NCBI GenBank assembly: GCA_015232335.1 | Contig: JADFZV010000019.1 | Coordinates: 1-58,674, forward strand | Direction: 5' to 3' | Source of the DNA: Alphaproteobacteria bacterium | GTDB taxonomy: Bacteria > Pseudomonadota > Alphaproteobacteria > Rhodospirillales > WMHbin7 | DNA length: 58,674 nucleotides | Part shown: positions 34,469-44,959 of the stretch, in pieces | How the letters are laid out: the number at the start of each line of letters is the position of its first letter | How positions within the stretch are numbered: position 1 is the first letter of the stretch | Notes under the pieces: generated by a model | What the model saw: the letters and a program-made list of their open reading frames with translations, nothing else | Databases searched by the model: none | Told to the model about the DNA's origin: nothing | Program-made: the position numbers and the translations under genes

Positions 34469-36351
34469 CTCTCGCCCTCCATTGTTTCACGTGAAACATT
34501 CCGGCGCCCGGAAACATGACCCAGCAGGGCAACCAGGGCGGCAGGGGTCATGCCGGGGATTCTTCCCGCCGCCCCCAGGCTGGTTGGGCGCACAGACTTA
34601 AGCTTTGCCCTGGCCTCAGCTGACAGTCCCCCTATGGCGTCATAATCCAGCTCGGGGGACAGAAACTGATGCTCCTCGCGACGAAAGGAATCCGCCTCCC
34701 GCTGCTGGCGCTCAAGATAGCCCTGATAGCGCCCTTCGACCTCAAGACTCTCCCTGGCCTGGCCAGACAGGACGGAGAGCTCCGGCCAAATCCGGGCCAA
34801 GCGGTCAATATCAACATCTGGATAGGAGAGAAGGTCGAAAGCCGTGCGCGACTGCCCATCCAATCGAACCGCCAAGCCCAATTCGGCCAATCTGGTCGGG
34901 CTGGAGCGGCATTCCGTTAACAATTTCTTACCCTGCTCATACTCGGCTTGACGGGCTGCAAAAGCGGCACGGCGCACTGGTCCAACGCAGCCAATGGCCT
35001 CTCCCCTTGGGGTCAGGCGCAGATCGGCATTATCAGTGCGCAGGAGCAGGCGATATTCAGCGCGCGAGGTAAACATGCGATAGGGCTCAGACGTGCCCAG
35101 CGTGGTCAGATCGTCGATCATGACCCCCATATAAGCCTCAGAGCGGTCCAGAACAAAGGGATCGCCCCCCCCCACCGCTAGGGCCGCGTTGATCCCAGCC
35201 CACAATCCCTGGGCGGCTGCCTCTTCGTAGCCGGTTGTCCCGTTGATCTGCCCGGCAAAGAAAAGCCCCCTCGCCCGTTTGGTCTCCAAACTCGGCCAAA
35301 GCTCTCGTGGATCGACATAGTCATATTCAATGGCATAGCCTGGCCGGATGATTCTAGCCCTCTCCAAGCCAGGGATAGTGGCGATCATCTGGGCCTGAAC
35401 CTCCTCGGGCAGAGAGGTCGAAATGCCATTGGGATAGACTGTGCTGTCCTCCAGCCCCTCGGGCTCCAGGAATATCTGATGCGACTGGCGATCAGAAAAG
35501 CGCACCACCTTGTCCTCGATCGAGGGGCAATATCTGGGGCCGATTCCCTGGATTTGCCCGCTATACATGGGTGCTAGATGAAGATTCTGGCGAATAACCG
35601 CATGGGTTTCGGGCGTTGTCTGGGTGATGCCACACCATATCTGGGGGGTTAAAATCGCCCTTGTCAGCGTCGAAAAGGGCTGCGGGACCTCGTCGCCAAC
35701 CTGTTTTTGAACTTTTCCCCAGTCGATGGTTCGCCCATCGAGCCGGGCGGGCGTTCCTGTCTTCAGCCGACCCAGAGCAAATCCTAATTTTCGAAGGCTG
35801 TCTGAAACTCCGTTACTGGGAAAATCTCCGAAGCGCCCGGCTGGAAAAATCAAATTTCCGACATGAATTTTTCCAGAAAGGAAGGTCCCGGTGGTCAAAA
35901 TCACGGCCCGCGACGATAAAAATCGCCCATCTGCCATAACTACGCCTGCAATCAGGTCGTTGCCTTCCGAGATCAGCCCCTCGACACAGCCCACTTCAAT
36001 TGACAGATTCAGCGTTTCCTCAAGGGCCTGGCGCATGGCCAAACGGTAGCGTTGTCGGTCGGCCTGCGCGCGCGGCCCCTGCACCGCAGGGCCCTTGCTG
36101 CGATTGAGCATGCGAAACTGGATGCCTGCCTGATCGATCACGCGGCCCATCAAGCCATCTAGAGCATCAATTTCACGGACCAGATGCCCCTTGCCTAGTC
36201 CGCCGATGGCGGGGTTACAAGACATCTCCCCGATGGTTTCGGCCCGCTGGGTTATAAGCAGGGTATGGGCTCCCATGCGGGCAGCAGCGGCGGCGGCCTC
36301 GCATCCTGCATGCCCCCCCCCGACCACAATGACATCCCAAGAACGCGGCAT
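34465..36351 (-). CDS. mnmG: tRNA uridine 5-carboxymethylaminomethyl modification enzyme MnmG
   Basis: The protein is 628 residues from the ATG at 36351, preceded by GGGAAGTG; an ATG six codons earlier is less likely. It has an FAD-binding opening [23 protein letters not shown], the family box [22 protein letters not shown] and the C-terminal helical region that binds MnmE. With MnmE it modifies wobble U34 of several tRNAs. Its last residues ([11 protein letters not shown]) are specified by a second parS site. It sits 2 nt after mnmE. Confidence 0.96.
   Translation of the reverse strand: MPRSWDVIVVGGGHAGCEAAAAAARMGAHTLLITQRAETIGEMSCNPAIGGLGKGHLVREIDALDGLMGRVIDQAGIQFRMLNRSKGPAVQGPRAQADRQRYRLAMRQALEETLNLSIEVGCVEGLISEGNDLIAGVVMADGRFLSSRAVILTTGTFLSGKIHVGNLIFPAGRFGDFPSNGVSDSLRKLGFALGRLKTGTPARLDGRTIDWGKVQKQVGDEVPQPFSTLTRAILTPQIWCGITQTTPETHAVIRQNLHLAPMYSGQIQGIGPRYCPSIEDKVVRFSDRQSHQIFLEPEGLEDSTVYPNGISTSLPEEVQAQMIATIPGLERARIIRPGYAIEYDYVDPRELWPSLETKRARGLFFAGQINGTTGYEEAAAQGLWAGINAALAVGGGDPFVLDRSEAYMGVMIDDLTTLGTSEPYRMFTSRAEYRLLLRTDNADLRLTPRGEAIGCVGPVRRAAFAARQAEYEQGKKLLTECRSSPTRLAELGLAVRLDGQSRTAFDLLSYPDVDIDRLARIWPELSVLSGQARESLEVEGRYQGYLERQQREADSFRREEHQFLSPELDYDAIGGLSAEARAKLKSVRPTSLGAAGRIPGMTPAALVALLGHVSGRRNVSRETMEGER
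34483..34498. promoter_or_regulatory. parS: parS centromere site, end of mnmG
   Basis: This second perfect TGTTTCACGTGAAACA is 71 bp from the first and lies in the final codons of mnmG. It encodes the same heptapeptide NVSRETM seen in RsmG. Confidence 0.95.
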
Positions 36352-36353
36352 GG

Positions 36354-37658
36354 TCACTTCCCGATGCAAAATTCGCTGAAGATCTGATCGAGCAACTCTT
36401 CCACACTCACCTTCCCCGCAATCCTGCCCAGCGCCCTGGCGGCGATGCGCAACTCCTCGGCAGCCAGATCAAATGTCACAGCCCCGGCAAAACGCTCCAG
36501 AGCCTCCACGGTCTCTTGCAGGGCCAGCCGATGGCGCGCCCTGGTAATCAGCGCCGTCTCGCCCCCTGCAACCATCATGGCTAGACGCTGCTCGATGGCG
36601 GTCAGCAATTCGGGCAAGCCCCGCCCTGTGCGTACGGATATCCGCAAGATGTCATCGTCTGAGGAATCAAGGGCAAGGTCAGCCCGACTGACTACCGCGA
36701 TCGAGCGCTCGTTCAGCAAGGCCTGGCTGGCGGGATCTCGCCGGGGCCAGATTTGTGCATCGAAAAGAACAAGCTTCAGATCAGCCGTCTCGGCCCGGGC
36801 CAAAGCCCTGCGAATACCCTCAGCCTCGACCCCTTCGCTGGCCTCACGCAAACCGGCAGTATCCAGAATAGTGACGGGGTAACCACCAAGATCGAGGTGG
36901 ACCTCCAGCACATCGCGGGTGGTACCGGCATGTTCCGAGACGATAGCGACCTCGCGACCGGCCAGGGCATTCATCAGGCTCGACTTGCCGGCATTGGGCG
37001 CCCCCAGAATCACCACCACCAGACCCTCTCGTAGCCGCTCTCCACACCGCCGATCTTCAAGGTATGGGGTAATATCACCAATCAAGCCTACTACCTCTTG
37101 GGATATATGCCCTGAAAGTCCCTCTGGCAGCTCGTCATCGGCAAAATCAATCAGAGCCTCCTGGCGGGCCAGGGCAGAAACAAGGCATCCACGCCAGGTT
37201 TCAACCCGCCTTGAAAGCGCCCCGCCCTCCTGACGCAGTGCCTGACGACGCTGAAAAGATGTTTCGGCATCGATCAAATCGGCCAGGGCCTCGGCCTGGG
37301 TCAGATCCAGCTTGCCATTCTGAAAGGCCCGCTTTGTAAAATCCCCCGGCCCTGCAGGATATAATCCTTGAGCAAGCAGTGCTTTCGAGACCCCGTCGAT
37401 CACCGCCCGCCCGCCATGCAGATGCAGCTCGAACATATCCTCGCCGGTAAAGCTGGCAGGGGCAGGAAACCACAGCACCAGCGCATGATCCAATGAGTCG
37501 CCCGCGAAACATAAATGCGCCAGCTTGGCTTGGCGGGGCTTTGGCAGCATTCCGGCCAAAGAAGCGCAAACGGGACCGCAAAGCGGTCCCGTGGCGCGGA
37601 TCACGGCAATCCCGGATCGGCCGGGAGGCGTGGAAAGAGCAAATAAAGTGTCGTTCAC
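36354..37658 (-). CDS. mnmE: tRNA modification GTPase MnmE
   Basis: The 434-residue protein starts [20 protein letters not shown], the usual MnmE N-terminus that binds a folate, has a G domain (G1 [15 protein letters not shown]3 DTAG, about 222-350) and ends FCIGK, the invariant terminal Cys motif. With MnmG it makes the cmnm5 modification at tRNA wobble uridines. The 7-nt gap to the ferredoxin-like gene upstream suggests one operon of mnmE-mnmG-rsmG-parA-parB. Confidence 0.97.
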   Translation of the reverse strand: MNDTLFALSTPPGRSGIAVIRATGPLCGPVCASLAGMLPKPRQAKLAHLCFAGDSLDHALVLWFPAPASFTGEDMFELHLHGGRAVIDGVSKALLAQGLYPAGPGDFTKRAFQNGKLDLTQAEALADLIDAETSFQRRQALRQEGGALSRRVETWRGCLVSALARQEALIDFADDELPEGLSGHISQEVVGLIGDITPYLEDRRCGERLREGLVVVILGAPNAGKSSLMNALAGREVAIVSEHAGTTRDVLEVHLDLGGYPVTILDTAGLREASEGVEAEGIRRALARAETADLKLVLFDAQIWPRRDPASQALLNERSIAVVSRADLALDSSDDDILRISVRTGRGLPELLTAIEQRLAMMVAGGETALITRARHRLALQETVEALERFAGAVTFDLAAEELRIAARALGRIAGKVSVEELLDQIFSEFCIGK

Positions 37659-37665
37659 CTGAATC

Positions 37666-38004
37666 CTAAGCTGCGGGCACCATCAGATGCTTGACCCGCT
37701 CTCCCTTGGCCAGATGGGACTTCAACACCTCTTCGACATCGGCCGGGCTGTTCACCGTGTACCAAACGCCCTCGGGATAGATGACAAGGGCGGGCGCCTT
37801 GTCGCAACGGCCCAGACAGCCCGACAATGAGACCCTGGCGTCCTCGATGCCCATTTCCTTGTAGGTGGCCTTGAGATGCTCGGCCAGGGCCTGCGCCCCC
37901 TTCTCGCCGCACGAACCCCAGGGATGGCCGGGCGGACGGGTATTCGTACACATGAACAGATGGGCGCGAAAAGCCATGGGGGGATCTTCTGGTAAGCGGC
38001 TCAT
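37666..38004 (-). CDS. Thioredoxin-like [2Fe-2S] ferredoxin
   Basis: The 112-residue protein has the thioredoxin-like ferredoxin pattern of four Cys: C19 (FMCTN), C32 (SCGEKG), C63 and C67 (SGCLGRCD), as in NuoE-type small ferredoxins. [20 protein letters not shown] is the family's late part. It probably carries electrons; the partner is unknown. AAGGAG precedes the first ATG; a second ATG nine codons in is an alternative. Confidence 0.9.
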   Translation of the reverse strand: MSRLPEDPPMAFRAHLFMCTNTRPPGHPWGSCGEKGAQALAEHLKATYKEMGIEDARVSLSGCLGRCDKAPALVIYPEGVWYTVNSPADVEEVLKSHLAKGERVKHLMVPAA

Positions 38005-38007
38005 TCT

Positions 38008-38259
38008 CTATTTCTCCTTGGAACCGGGAAATCCGGCGGTGAATTGCGTCCAAAACATTTTCTGAAGCTGCTCCATGCCCTGAATACCAGCAGGCATCCA
38101 GGTCTTCATCATGGTATCGGGGTCCATGGAGGAAAGAGCGGCCTTCATCCGCTCTTCCACCTGGCACATCAGCGCATCTTGCATGGGCTTCACATCGGGA
38201 AGGCCCAGAAAGCTGCGCGCCTCCTCGGGGGTACAATCGACATCGACGGTGAACTTCAT
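38008..38259 (-). CDS. DUF6489-like small protein
   Basis: The 83-residue protein begins [20 protein letters not shown] and runs [17 protein letters not shown], with a Met-rich second half ([26 protein letters not shown]). It recalls a small alphaproteobacterial family I know as DUF6489; the function is unknown. GGTGGGAG precedes the ATG. It lies 3 nt upstream of the ferredoxin-like gene and divergent from the DUF255 gene. Confidence 0.75.
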   Translation of the reverse strand: MKFTVDVDCTPEEARSFLGLPDVKPMQDALMCQVEERMKAALSSMDPDTMMKTWMPAGIQGMEQLQKMFWTQFTAGFPGSKEK

Positions 38260-38352
38260 GTTGGCACTCCCACCGTTTGCTCTTGCAGTCTTGCGGGCTC
38301 GGCCCAAACTAACCATGAGAGACGCCTTTGCGCAACTGCCCCAGGACGGGAA

Positions 38353-40329
38353 ATGAATCTGCTGCATCTTGAAACCAGCCCCTATCTATTGCAGCACAAG
38401 GATAATCCGGTGCATTGGCGCGCCTGGAACGCGGCGGCTTTTCAAGAAGCAAAGCGGCAGAACAAGCCCGTTTTACTGTCGGTGGGCTACACCGCTTGCC
38501 ACTGGTGCCATGTCATGGCCCATGAAAGCTTCGAGAATGACGAAATCGCCCGCCTGATGAACGAGGGCTTTATTCCCGTAAAGGTTGATCGTGAGGAGCG
38601 GCCCGATATCGATCTGATCTATCAGCAAGCCCTGGCGCTGACCGGCCAGAGCGGCGGCTGGCCTCTGACGATGTTTCTAACCCCCGATGCCCGTCCCTTC
38701 TGGGGCGGCACCTATTTTCCGCCCTTCGCCTCCTATGGGCGTCCGGGACTGGCCGATGTTTTGACCAGCATTTCCCAGCATTGGCAGGACTCGCCTTCCA
38801 AGGTTGGCATCAATGCCGAACAATTGACCGAGGCCCTGCGCGCCCTCTCACATCTGGGGCAGGAAGAGGAGGGACAAACTCCCGACCAAGCTTTTCAAGA
38901 CAAGGCGGCGGTGGCGTTGTGCGAGGCCATTGATACAGAATTCGGCGGCTTCATGGGCGCTCCGAAATTTCCACAAGTCTCAAGCCTGACCTATTTATGG
39001 CGCGCCTGGCGCAGAAGAGGTGCTGAAAGCTATCGCCAGGCCGTTCTGAAAACGCTGGAAGGCATGGCGCGGGGGGGCATTCACGATCATGTCGGAGGCG
39101 GCTTTGCCCGCTATGCCATCGATACCCGCTGGCTGGTGCCGCATTTCGAAAAAATGCTCTACGACAATGCGCAGATTCTGGAATTGATTGCCCTGGTCTG
39201 GCCGGAAGAAAAAGCCCCCTATCTCAAGGCGGCGGCCGAGGGCATCGTTGCCTGGATGACCGACGAAATGGCATCAAAGCAAGGTGGTTTTGCCGCCTCT
39301 CAAGATGCCGACAGTGAGGGTGAGGAAGGACGCTATTATGTCTGGACCGCCAAAGAAATCACCGAGCTTCTGGGCGAACGCGCCCCCGCCTTCCTGAAAG
39401 ACTTTTCCATCCATGCCGACGGCAATTGGGAAGAGGGACGAAATATTCTCCATCGCCTGAATTCAGCCCAAATCTGGGACGAAAGCCATGCGGTGGATCT
39501 GAAGCGTTTGCTGCGCCATCGCAAGACGCGAACACCGCCCGAACAGGACGGCAAGGTGCTGGCCGATTGGAACGGCATGGCAATCGCCGCATTGGCGCGG
39601 GCCGGTTGGGTTTTCGATCGGGCCGATTGGGTGGTAGCGGCGCGTGACGCCTATCGCTTCGTGCTGGCCAACATGACCAAGGGAAATCGCCTGTCGCATT
39701 CCTGGTGTGCTGGCAAGACCGGTTCGGTCGGCATGATCGAGGATTATGCCCACATGGCGCGGGCCGCCCTGGCAATTCATGAAATCACTAGCGAGATGGT
39801 CTTTCTCGATCACGCCCTGGTATTTTGCGAAAGTGCTATCGCCCATCACTGGGACGAAAAGGCGGGCGGCTTTTTTCAAACACCCAAGGATGCAACTGAT
39901 CTGCCCTTGCGGGCCAAGCCCTATCACGACAACGCCACCCCCTCGGGCAACGGTGTTATGGCCGAGACTCTGGCCCGTCTTTACCATCTCACCGGCGAGC
40001 AGCGCTGGCATGATCGGGCAAAGGCCACGGTCCTAGCCTTTGCAGGCGCTCTGCCCCGGCAATATCAGGGCATGACCGGCATGTTGGCCGCATCCGACCA
40101 TCTGGACCATGCGATGGTGGTCAGCGTCCACGGCGAGCTGCACGCCCCCGATACGGACAGGTTGATCGCCGTTCTGCTCGATCTCTCGCTGCCCGACCGA
40201 ATCTTTCGCTTCGTCGAGGCAACCGGGCCTGCCTTCGCCACGGTTTGCCGCAATCAAGTCTGCTCAGCCCCCCTGTCAAGCGCGGATGCGTTGCGAAATG
40301 AATTGCTTTCAGATTATTGTGGGGCATGA
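38353..40329 (+). CDS. DUF255 thioredoxin-domain/glucosidase-like protein (YyaL)
   Basis: The 658-residue protein starts [21 protein letters not shown], then has the thioredoxin-like site [15 protein letters not shown] with [10 protein letters not shown] nearby (about 45-80), and continues as a helical (alpha/alpha)6-type domain ([32 protein letters not shown]). It belongs to the DUF255/SSP411 family, present from bacteria to animals, whose substrate is not settled. The stop overlaps the MGMT start (ATGA). Confidence 0.92.
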   Translation: MNLLHLETSPYLLQHKDNPVHWRAWNAAAFQEAKRQNKPVLLSVGYTACHWCHVMAHESFENDEIARLMNEGFIPVKVDREERPDIDLIYQQALALTGQSGGWPLTMFLTPDARPFWGGTYFPPFASYGRPGLADVLTSISQHWQDSPSKVGINAEQLTEALRALSHLGQEEEGQTPDQAFQDKAAVALCEAIDTEFGGFMGAPKFPQVSSLTYLWRAWRRRGAESYRQAVLKTLEGMARGGIHDHVGGGFARYAIDTRWLVPHFEKMLYDNAQILELIALVWPEEKAPYLKAAAEGIVAWMTDEMASKQGGFAASQDADSEGEEGRYYVWTAKEITELLGERAPAFLKDFSIHADGNWEEGRNILHRLNSAQIWDESHAVDLKRLLRHRKTRTPPEQDGKVLADWNGMAIAALARAGWVFDRADWVVAARDAYRFVLANMTKGNRLSHSWCAGKTGSVGMIEDYAHMARAALAIHEITSEMVFLDHALVFCESAIAHHWDEKAGGFFQTPKDATDLPLRAKPYHDNATPSGNGVMAETLARLYHLTGEQRWHDRAKATVLAFAGALPRQYQGMTGMLAASDHLDHAMVVSVHGELHAPDTDRLIAVLLDLSLPDRIFRFVEATGPAFATVCRNQVCSAPLSSADALRNELLSDYCGA

Positions 40330-40775
40330 CGCAACTCTCGTTTCATTCCGCCATCGGCGATCTCACGCTGACCGAGGAAGACGGCCACCTCGTCTCGCTT
40401 GATTGGGGCTGGGCGCGGGATCAGGCAAGCACGTTGCTGCTTGAAAAGGCCAAGCGCCAGGTGCTGGACTATCTGGCTGCCAAGCGCAACCATTTCGATC
40501 TGCCGCTGGCTCCGGCCGGAACCGTCTTTCAAAAGCGCGTCTGGAAAGCCATGTGCGCCATTCCCTTTGGGCGCACCAAAACCTATGGCGAATTGGCGGA
40601 CAAGCTGAAATCAGCGCCCCGCGCCGTGGGGGGTGCTTGCGGCAAAAATCCCATTCCCATCATCATTCCCTGCCATCGCATTCTGGGCGCCCATGGACAG
40701 CTCGGCGGCTATTCCGGCGAGGGCGGCACCGACACCAAACGCCGACTGCTCACTCTTGAGGGAGTTTCCCTATGA
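40326..40775 (+). CDS. ogt: Methylated-DNA-protein cysteine methyltransferase
   Basis: The 149-residue protein has the acceptor Cys116 in IIPCHRIL, and [24 protein letters not shown] as the DNA-binding helix-turn-helix. It transfers alkyl groups from O6-alkylguanine to itself. It has only the minimal N-terminal domain. It overlaps both the DUF255 gene and the quinone reductase gene by ATGA. Confidence 0.94.
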   Translation: MTQLSFHSAIGDLTLTEEDGHLVSLDWGWARDQASTLLLEKAKRQVLDYLAAKRNHFDLPLAPAGTVFQKRVWKAMCAIPFGRTKTYGELADKLKSAPRAVGGACGKNPIPIIIPCHRILGAHGQLGGYSGEGGTDTKRRLLTLEGVSL

Positions 40776-41749
40776 CCAAGGCCATTCGCATTCACCAACA
40801 TGGCGGCCCCGACTGCATGCGCTGGGAAGAGGTCGAGCTTGCCGATCCCGGCCCCGGCCAGCTGCGTTTGAAGCAACATGCCGTGGGGCTTAATTTCATC
40901 GATGTCTATCACCGCACCGGCCTTTATCCAGTGGGTCCGCTGCCCGCCATCATCGGCATGGAAGGGGCGGGCGAGGTCACGGCGCTAGGGGCGGGTGTGA
41001 CGGAATTTAAAGTTGGCGACCAAGTGGCCTATGCCATGGCCCCCATGGGTTCCTATGCCGAAGAGCGTCTTTATCCCGCCGACCGGCTGGTGAAACTGCC
41101 GGGCGGCATCGACACCAAAAAAGCGGCCGCCATGATGCTGCAGGGCATGACGGCGGAATATCTGATCCGGCGCACCTATCCGGTCAAGGCGGGCGAGACG
41201 ATTCTGGTCCATGCCGCCGCCGGGGGCGTGGGTCTGATCTTGTGCCAATGGGCCAAACATATCGGCGCCACCGTGATCGGCACTGTGGGTTCGGAGGCCA
41301 AGGCCGAGCTGGCCAGAGCGCATGGCTGCGATCATCCCATCGTCTATGCCAGGGAAGATTTCCAGAAGCGCACGCGCGAGCTTTCCAGCGGCAAGGGTGT
41401 CAGCGTGGTCTATGACGGCATCGGCAAGGATACGTTCGACGGCTCGCTGGATTGTCTGGCCCCTCGGGGCATGATGGTCAGTTTCGGCAATGCCTCGGGA
41501 CCGGTGCCGCCCTTCGAGCTTTTGAAATTGTCGCAGAAGGGCTCGCTTTTCATCACAAGGCCCTCGCTGGCCGCCTATACCTCGACCCGGGCCGAATTGC
41601 TGGAAAGCTCAAGCGCCCTGTTCGATCTGGTGCAAAAAGGGGCCGTGAAGATCGAGATCAATCAGACCTATGCGCTGAAGGATGCGGCCATCGCTCACCG
41701 CGATCTCGAGGCGCGCAAGACCACCGGCTCGACGGTTCTATTGACGTAA
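40772..41749 (+). CDS. qor: NADPH:quinone oxidoreductase
   Basis: The 325-residue medium-chain dehydrogenase/reductase lacks zinc ligands, as quinone reductases do. NFIDVYHRTGLYP, GMEGAGEVTALGAGV, and the nucleotide site VHAAAGGVGLILCQWAKHIGA (about 148-167) are typical of QOR. It reduces quinones with NADPH. It is translationally coupled to ogt and converges with mltA (12 bp overlap). Confidence 0.93.
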   Translation: MTKAIRIHQHGGPDCMRWEEVELADPGPGQLRLKQHAVGLNFIDVYHRTGLYPVGPLPAIIGMEGAGEVTALGAGVTEFKVGDQVAYAMAPMGSYAEERLYPADRLVKLPGGIDTKKAAAMMLQGMTAEYLIRRTYPVKAGETILVHAAAGGVGLILCQWAKHIGATVIGTVGSEAKAELARAHGCDHPIVYAREDFQKRTRELSSGKGVSVVYDGIGKDTFDGSLDCLAPRGMMVSFGNASGPVPPFELLKLSQKGSLFITRPSLAAYTSTRAELLESSSALFDLVQKGAVKIEINQTYALKDAAIAHRDLEARKTTGSTVLLT

Positions 41750-42883
41750 AGCGTTATCCGGCACGACATCGCGCGGCAACAACAGCCAGTAGCGACCGCT
41801 TTCCTTTTGGCGTCCTGCCTTTTCATAGGCCTGCGCCCCGGTGCCGAAAAAGATGTCGCCGCGAATGACGCCCTTGATGGCCGAGCCGGTATCCTGAGCC
41901 ATCATCAGACGCTGAAAATTTTGTCCGCCAGCCAGACGAGTCGATAGAAAGACGGGTGTGCCCAAAGTAATGAAGGCGGGATCGACCGCCAGCGAGCGCT
42001 CGGGCGTCAGGGCCACGCCCAGCGATCCCACCGGCCCCTCGCCCTCAATCTTTCTGAAAAAGATATAGCGCGGATTTTCCGCCATCAGGCGGCGTCCTTC
42101 CTGGGGATGGGCCCGAAGCCAGCGCTCGATGCCGGGCATCGAGGCATCGCCGCCTTCAGGGATCTTGCCCCTTTCCTTCAGAATCTTGCCGATCCCCTTG
42201 AAGCTCTGGCCGTTCGAAGCGGCAAAGCCCAAACGATGGACCAGACCATCTTCAAACATCAGGCGGCCCGAGCCCTGAATTGACAGAATATGGGCATCCA
42301 CCGCATCGGCCCAGGCCAGAATGGGCGCGGCTGTATTCCGTCCCCCCTCGATCTCGGCCCGGCTGTAATAGGGAACCAGGCGATTCTTCTCCAAACGACC
42401 CTCGATGCGCTTGCCCTTCAAACTGGAATCGAACAGGGACAGATCGGCCGAAATCAGGTCGGACGGCAAGCCCAGCAACGGCACCTGATCCGCATGTTTC
42501 TGGGCACGGCTGGCTTTCAGCTCGGCCTCGTAATAGCCGGTAAACAGGCCATCGGACACGCCATTGTCTTGCACCTGCCAGGGCTTGAACCAGCTTTCGA
42601 AATAGGCTTTGGGGTCGCGCTCGCCACCTGGCGCAGCACGACAAGGCGCGGCCCATTCAGGTTTGGACGAAAGCTTGGCGCAGGAACGTTGCAGGGCCTG
42701 GAAAACACCTTGAAAGCGCTCGCTCTCCCAGCCCGGCAACTGGGCAAAGGAGGCGGGAATCAATTCCAGGCGGGGGGTTTTGGACGGCGGAGGGGTTGGA
42801 ACGGACGGCGTTGGTAAGGTAGGGGCGCAGGCCCCCACCAGCAAGGCCAACAGAAGAGCGGGGAACCTGGGAAAAAGGCTCAT
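41738..42883 (-). CDS. mltA: Membrane-bound lytic transglycosylase A
   Basis: The 381-residue precursor has the lipobox LVGACAPT (Cys19). The MltA fold follows, with GLFTGYYEAELKASR, SFEDSGRLMFEDG-type strings, and the 3D domain near the C-terminus (MAQDTGSAIKGVIRGDIFFGTG, with the catalytic Asp). It cleaves peptidoglycan at the outer membrane. Its ATG overlaps the TimA stop. The timA-mltA pair beside secB is common in alphaproteobacteria. Confidence 0.94.
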   Translation of the reverse strand: MSLFPRFPALLLALLVGACAPTLPTPSVPTPPPSKTPRLELIPASFAQLPGWESERFQGVFQALQRSCAKLSSKPEWAAPCRAAPGGERDPKAYFESWFKPWQVQDNGVSDGLFTGYYEAELKASRAQKHADQVPLLGLPSDLISADLSLFDSSLKGKRIEGRLEKNRLVPYYSRAEIEGGRNTAAPILAWADAVDAHILSIQGSGRLMFEDGLVHRLGFAASNGQSFKGIGKILKERGKIPEGGDASMPGIERWLRAHPQEGRRLMAENPRYIFFRKIEGEGPVGSLGVALTPERSLAVDPAFITLGTPVFLSTRLAGGQNFQRLMMAQDTGSAIKGVIRGDIFFGTGAQAYEKAGRQKESGRYWLLLPRDVVPDNALRQ

Positions 42884-43584
42884 TCCGGGGTCAGGGTCTC
42901 GACCAGAATCCAGTTGGGATCGCGCGAGCGGGTGTCGCGCGAGAAGGTCCAGATATCGACCGCCCGGTCAACCCGCAAGGGATCGCCCTCGATCACCTTG
43001 CCTTCCTTGTCCTTGAGCGCACTCACTTGTTCGCTTACAAAGCGCAGGGTGACGAAGGCCTGACTTCCATCCATCCGGGCCGCCTCAAAGGCGGCATCGG
43101 AAATGGCGACCAGCTCGCTGACCATCACCTGACCTTCCTGCTGGCGGGTTTCGATGGCTGAAGCAAAATCCTTGAAGACATGCGGAGCCAACAGGGGCTT
43201 TAGGCTTTTGGCGTCCCCCTTGGCGAAGGCGGCGACGATCATCTCGAAAGCGGCCTTGGCCCCCTCCTGGAAGGCTTTGGGGGTAAAGCCGGAATCGGCC
43301 TTGTGGATGGCTTCCAACCCCAGTGCTGCCGCCCCGTAAGCGGTGAAGTCGGGCACTTCGACGGGTTTGGCAGGGGCTTCCTCGAACTCGGCGTCGCGTA
43401 CATCCTTAGGCGCACTTTGCCCGGGAAAGCGGACGATTTTGCCCTTGCCCGGCTCACTTTGCGGGGCCGAGAAAGGATCGGGCGGCGGCTTTTCCTCGCC
43501 CGTACGGCTGCCAAGGACGCTGCGCAGGCGCAGACCCAGGAAAATGGCGATCAAAGCGAAAATCAGGATATCGAAGTATTGCAT
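42880..43584 (-). CDS. Tim44-like domain protein (TimA)
   Basis: The 234-residue protein has one N-terminal membrane helix (about 4-20), a Pro-rich acidic linker, and a C-terminal Tim44-like domain (about 95-234: FQEGAKAAFEMIVAAFAKGDAKSLKPLL, WTFSRDTRSRDPNWILVET). Related alphaproteobacterial proteins are membrane-associated and precede mltA. Function in bacteria is not settled. Upstream codons could extend the frame, but MQYFDIL is the usual start. Confidence 0.9.
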   Translation of the reverse strand: MQYFDILIFALIAIFLGLRLRSVLGSRTGEEKPPPDPFSAPQSEPGKGKIVRFPGQSAPKDVRDAEFEEAPAKPVEVPDFTAYGAAALGLEAIHKADSGFTPKAFQEGAKAAFEMIVAAFAKGDAKSLKPLLAPHVFKDFASAIETRQQEGQVMVSELVAISDAAFEAARMDGSQAFVTLRFVSEQVSALKDKEGKVIEGDPLRVDRAVDIWTFSRDTRSRDPNWILVETLTPE

Positions 43585-43730
43585 GACACGTCTTAGATAG
43601 GCCGAGATGAGCCTTTGGGCAAGGGATAACCTAAAGAACGGGGGCTGAATTCTGGGAATATCCTCTAGCAGCCTTGAGCGCAAGCCCGCTTCATGCTAGC
43701 CCTTGGCGGCAACGCAAGGAGAGGCCCCAC

Positions 43731-44255
43731 ATGACCGATACGACCAACGCCGCCCGTCCGGACCATCCGCCCGCCCAGGGACAGCCGCCGGTTGCTATCC
43801 ATGCGCAATATATCCGCGACCTGTCCTTCGAAGTGCCAGGTGCGCCTGAGATTTTCCGCCAATCCGGCGAGGGCCAGGAGATTCCCATCGGAATCGAGGT
43901 TCAGACCCGCCATCTGGAAGGCCAGAGCTACGAGGTCGTGCTGCATATGCGCATCGAGGCCAAGGCCCAGGGCAATCAGATGTTCATCCTGGAAATCGCC
44001 TATGGGGCGGTTTGCACCATCAACGTACCCGAGCAGCATTTGCAGCCGGTTTTGCTGGTCGAAGTGCCGCGCCTGCTGTTCCCCTTTGTCCGTTCGATGG
44101 TAGCCGATCTCACCCGCGACGGCGGATTTCCGCCGCTGCTGGTTACACCCATCGATTTCGGGGAACTCTACCGCCAGCGTCTGGCCCAGATGGCGCAACA
44201 GGCCCAGGAGGGCGCCGAGGCCGCCGCAGCACCCCCCGGAACGGTGGTTAATTAA
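43731..44255 (+). CDS. secB: Protein-export chaperone SecB
   Basis: The 174-residue chaperone has IHAQYIRDLSFEVPGAPE, the signature of SecB, FLDIEYAG-like EIAYGAVCTI, LFPFVRSMVADLTRDGGFPPL and the late DFGELYRQRL. It holds preproteins for SecA at the inner membrane. AAGGAGAGG precedes the ATG. It is divergent from timA and overlaps dnaQ by 4 bp. Confidence 0.97.
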   Translation: MTDTTNAARPDHPPAQGQPPVAIHAQYIRDLSFEVPGAPEIFRQSGEGQEIPIGIEVQTRHLEGQSYEVVLHMRIEAKAQGNQMFILEIAYGAVCTINVPEQHLQPVLLVEVPRLLFPFVRSMVADLTRDGGFPPLLVTPIDFGELYRQRLAQMAQQAQEGAEAAAAPPGTVVN

Positions 44256-44953
44256 GCGCTTTCCTGCCCGGCCAACCAGAGCGCGTTCTTGATTTTCGCA
44301 ATGGCGGCATTGTGCGCTTCCAGTTCCGAGGGGCTGGGCGCATGCGCCCTGGGTGGGCGAAGCTGAACGGCAAGCGTCCCCGTCGGGTCAGGGCCCGCCC
44401 CATTGCTTGAGGGTTTCTGGCCCATCAATTCCAGGCCGGGTTGGCGACCGCCGACCAGCTCCAGATAGACTTCGGCCAGCAGTTGGGCATCCAGCAGGGC
44501 GCCATGCTTGTCGCGCGCCGACAGATCGATATCAAAGCGCCTGCACAGCGCATCCAGACTGGCCGAGGCGCCGGGAAATTTGCGCCTGGCCAATTGAACC
44601 GTGTCGGTCACCCGGCTCATGGGCAGGGGGGGAAAGCCCAGACGGCCCAGTTCATGGTTGAGAAAGCCCATGTCGAAACCGGCATTGTGCGCGACGATGG
44701 CATCCTGGCCCATGAAGTCCAGAAAATCGGCCACCACTTCAGCGAAGGTGGGATGGTTGGCCAGAAAGTCGCGGGTGAGGCCGTGAACGCGCACCACTTC
44801 GTCGGGCACATCGCGCTCGGGATTCAGATAGCGGTGAAAGTTGTTCCCGGTGGGCAGATGGTTGATCAGCTCGACGCAGCCGATCTCAACGATGCGATGG
44901 CCCGACTTGGGATCAAGCCCGGTGGTTTCCGTATCGAAAACGATCTCGCGCAT
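44252..44953 (-). CDS. dnaQ: DNA polymerase III subunit epsilon
   Basis: The 233-residue 3'-5' proofreading exonuclease has the ExoI box VFDTETTGLDP, ExoII NAGFDMGFLNHEL and ExoIII HGALLDAQLLAEVYLEL. The C-terminal part would bind the polymerase subunit. It is last in the PPSR-maf-aroE-coaE-dnaQ operon, 6 nt after coaE. Confidence 0.96.
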   Translation of the reverse strand: MREIVFDTETTGLDPKSGHRIVEIGCVELINHLPTGNNFHRYLNPERDVPDEVVRVHGLTRDFLANHPTFAEVVADFLDFMGQDAIVAHNAGFDMGFLNHELGRLGFPPLPMSRVTDTVQLARRKFPGASASLDALCRRFDIDLSARDKHGALLDAQLLAEVYLELVGGRQPGLELMGQKPSSNGAGPDPTGTLAVQLRPPRAHAPSPSELEAHNAAIAKIKNALWLAGQESA

Positions 44954-44959
44954 ACCGAT

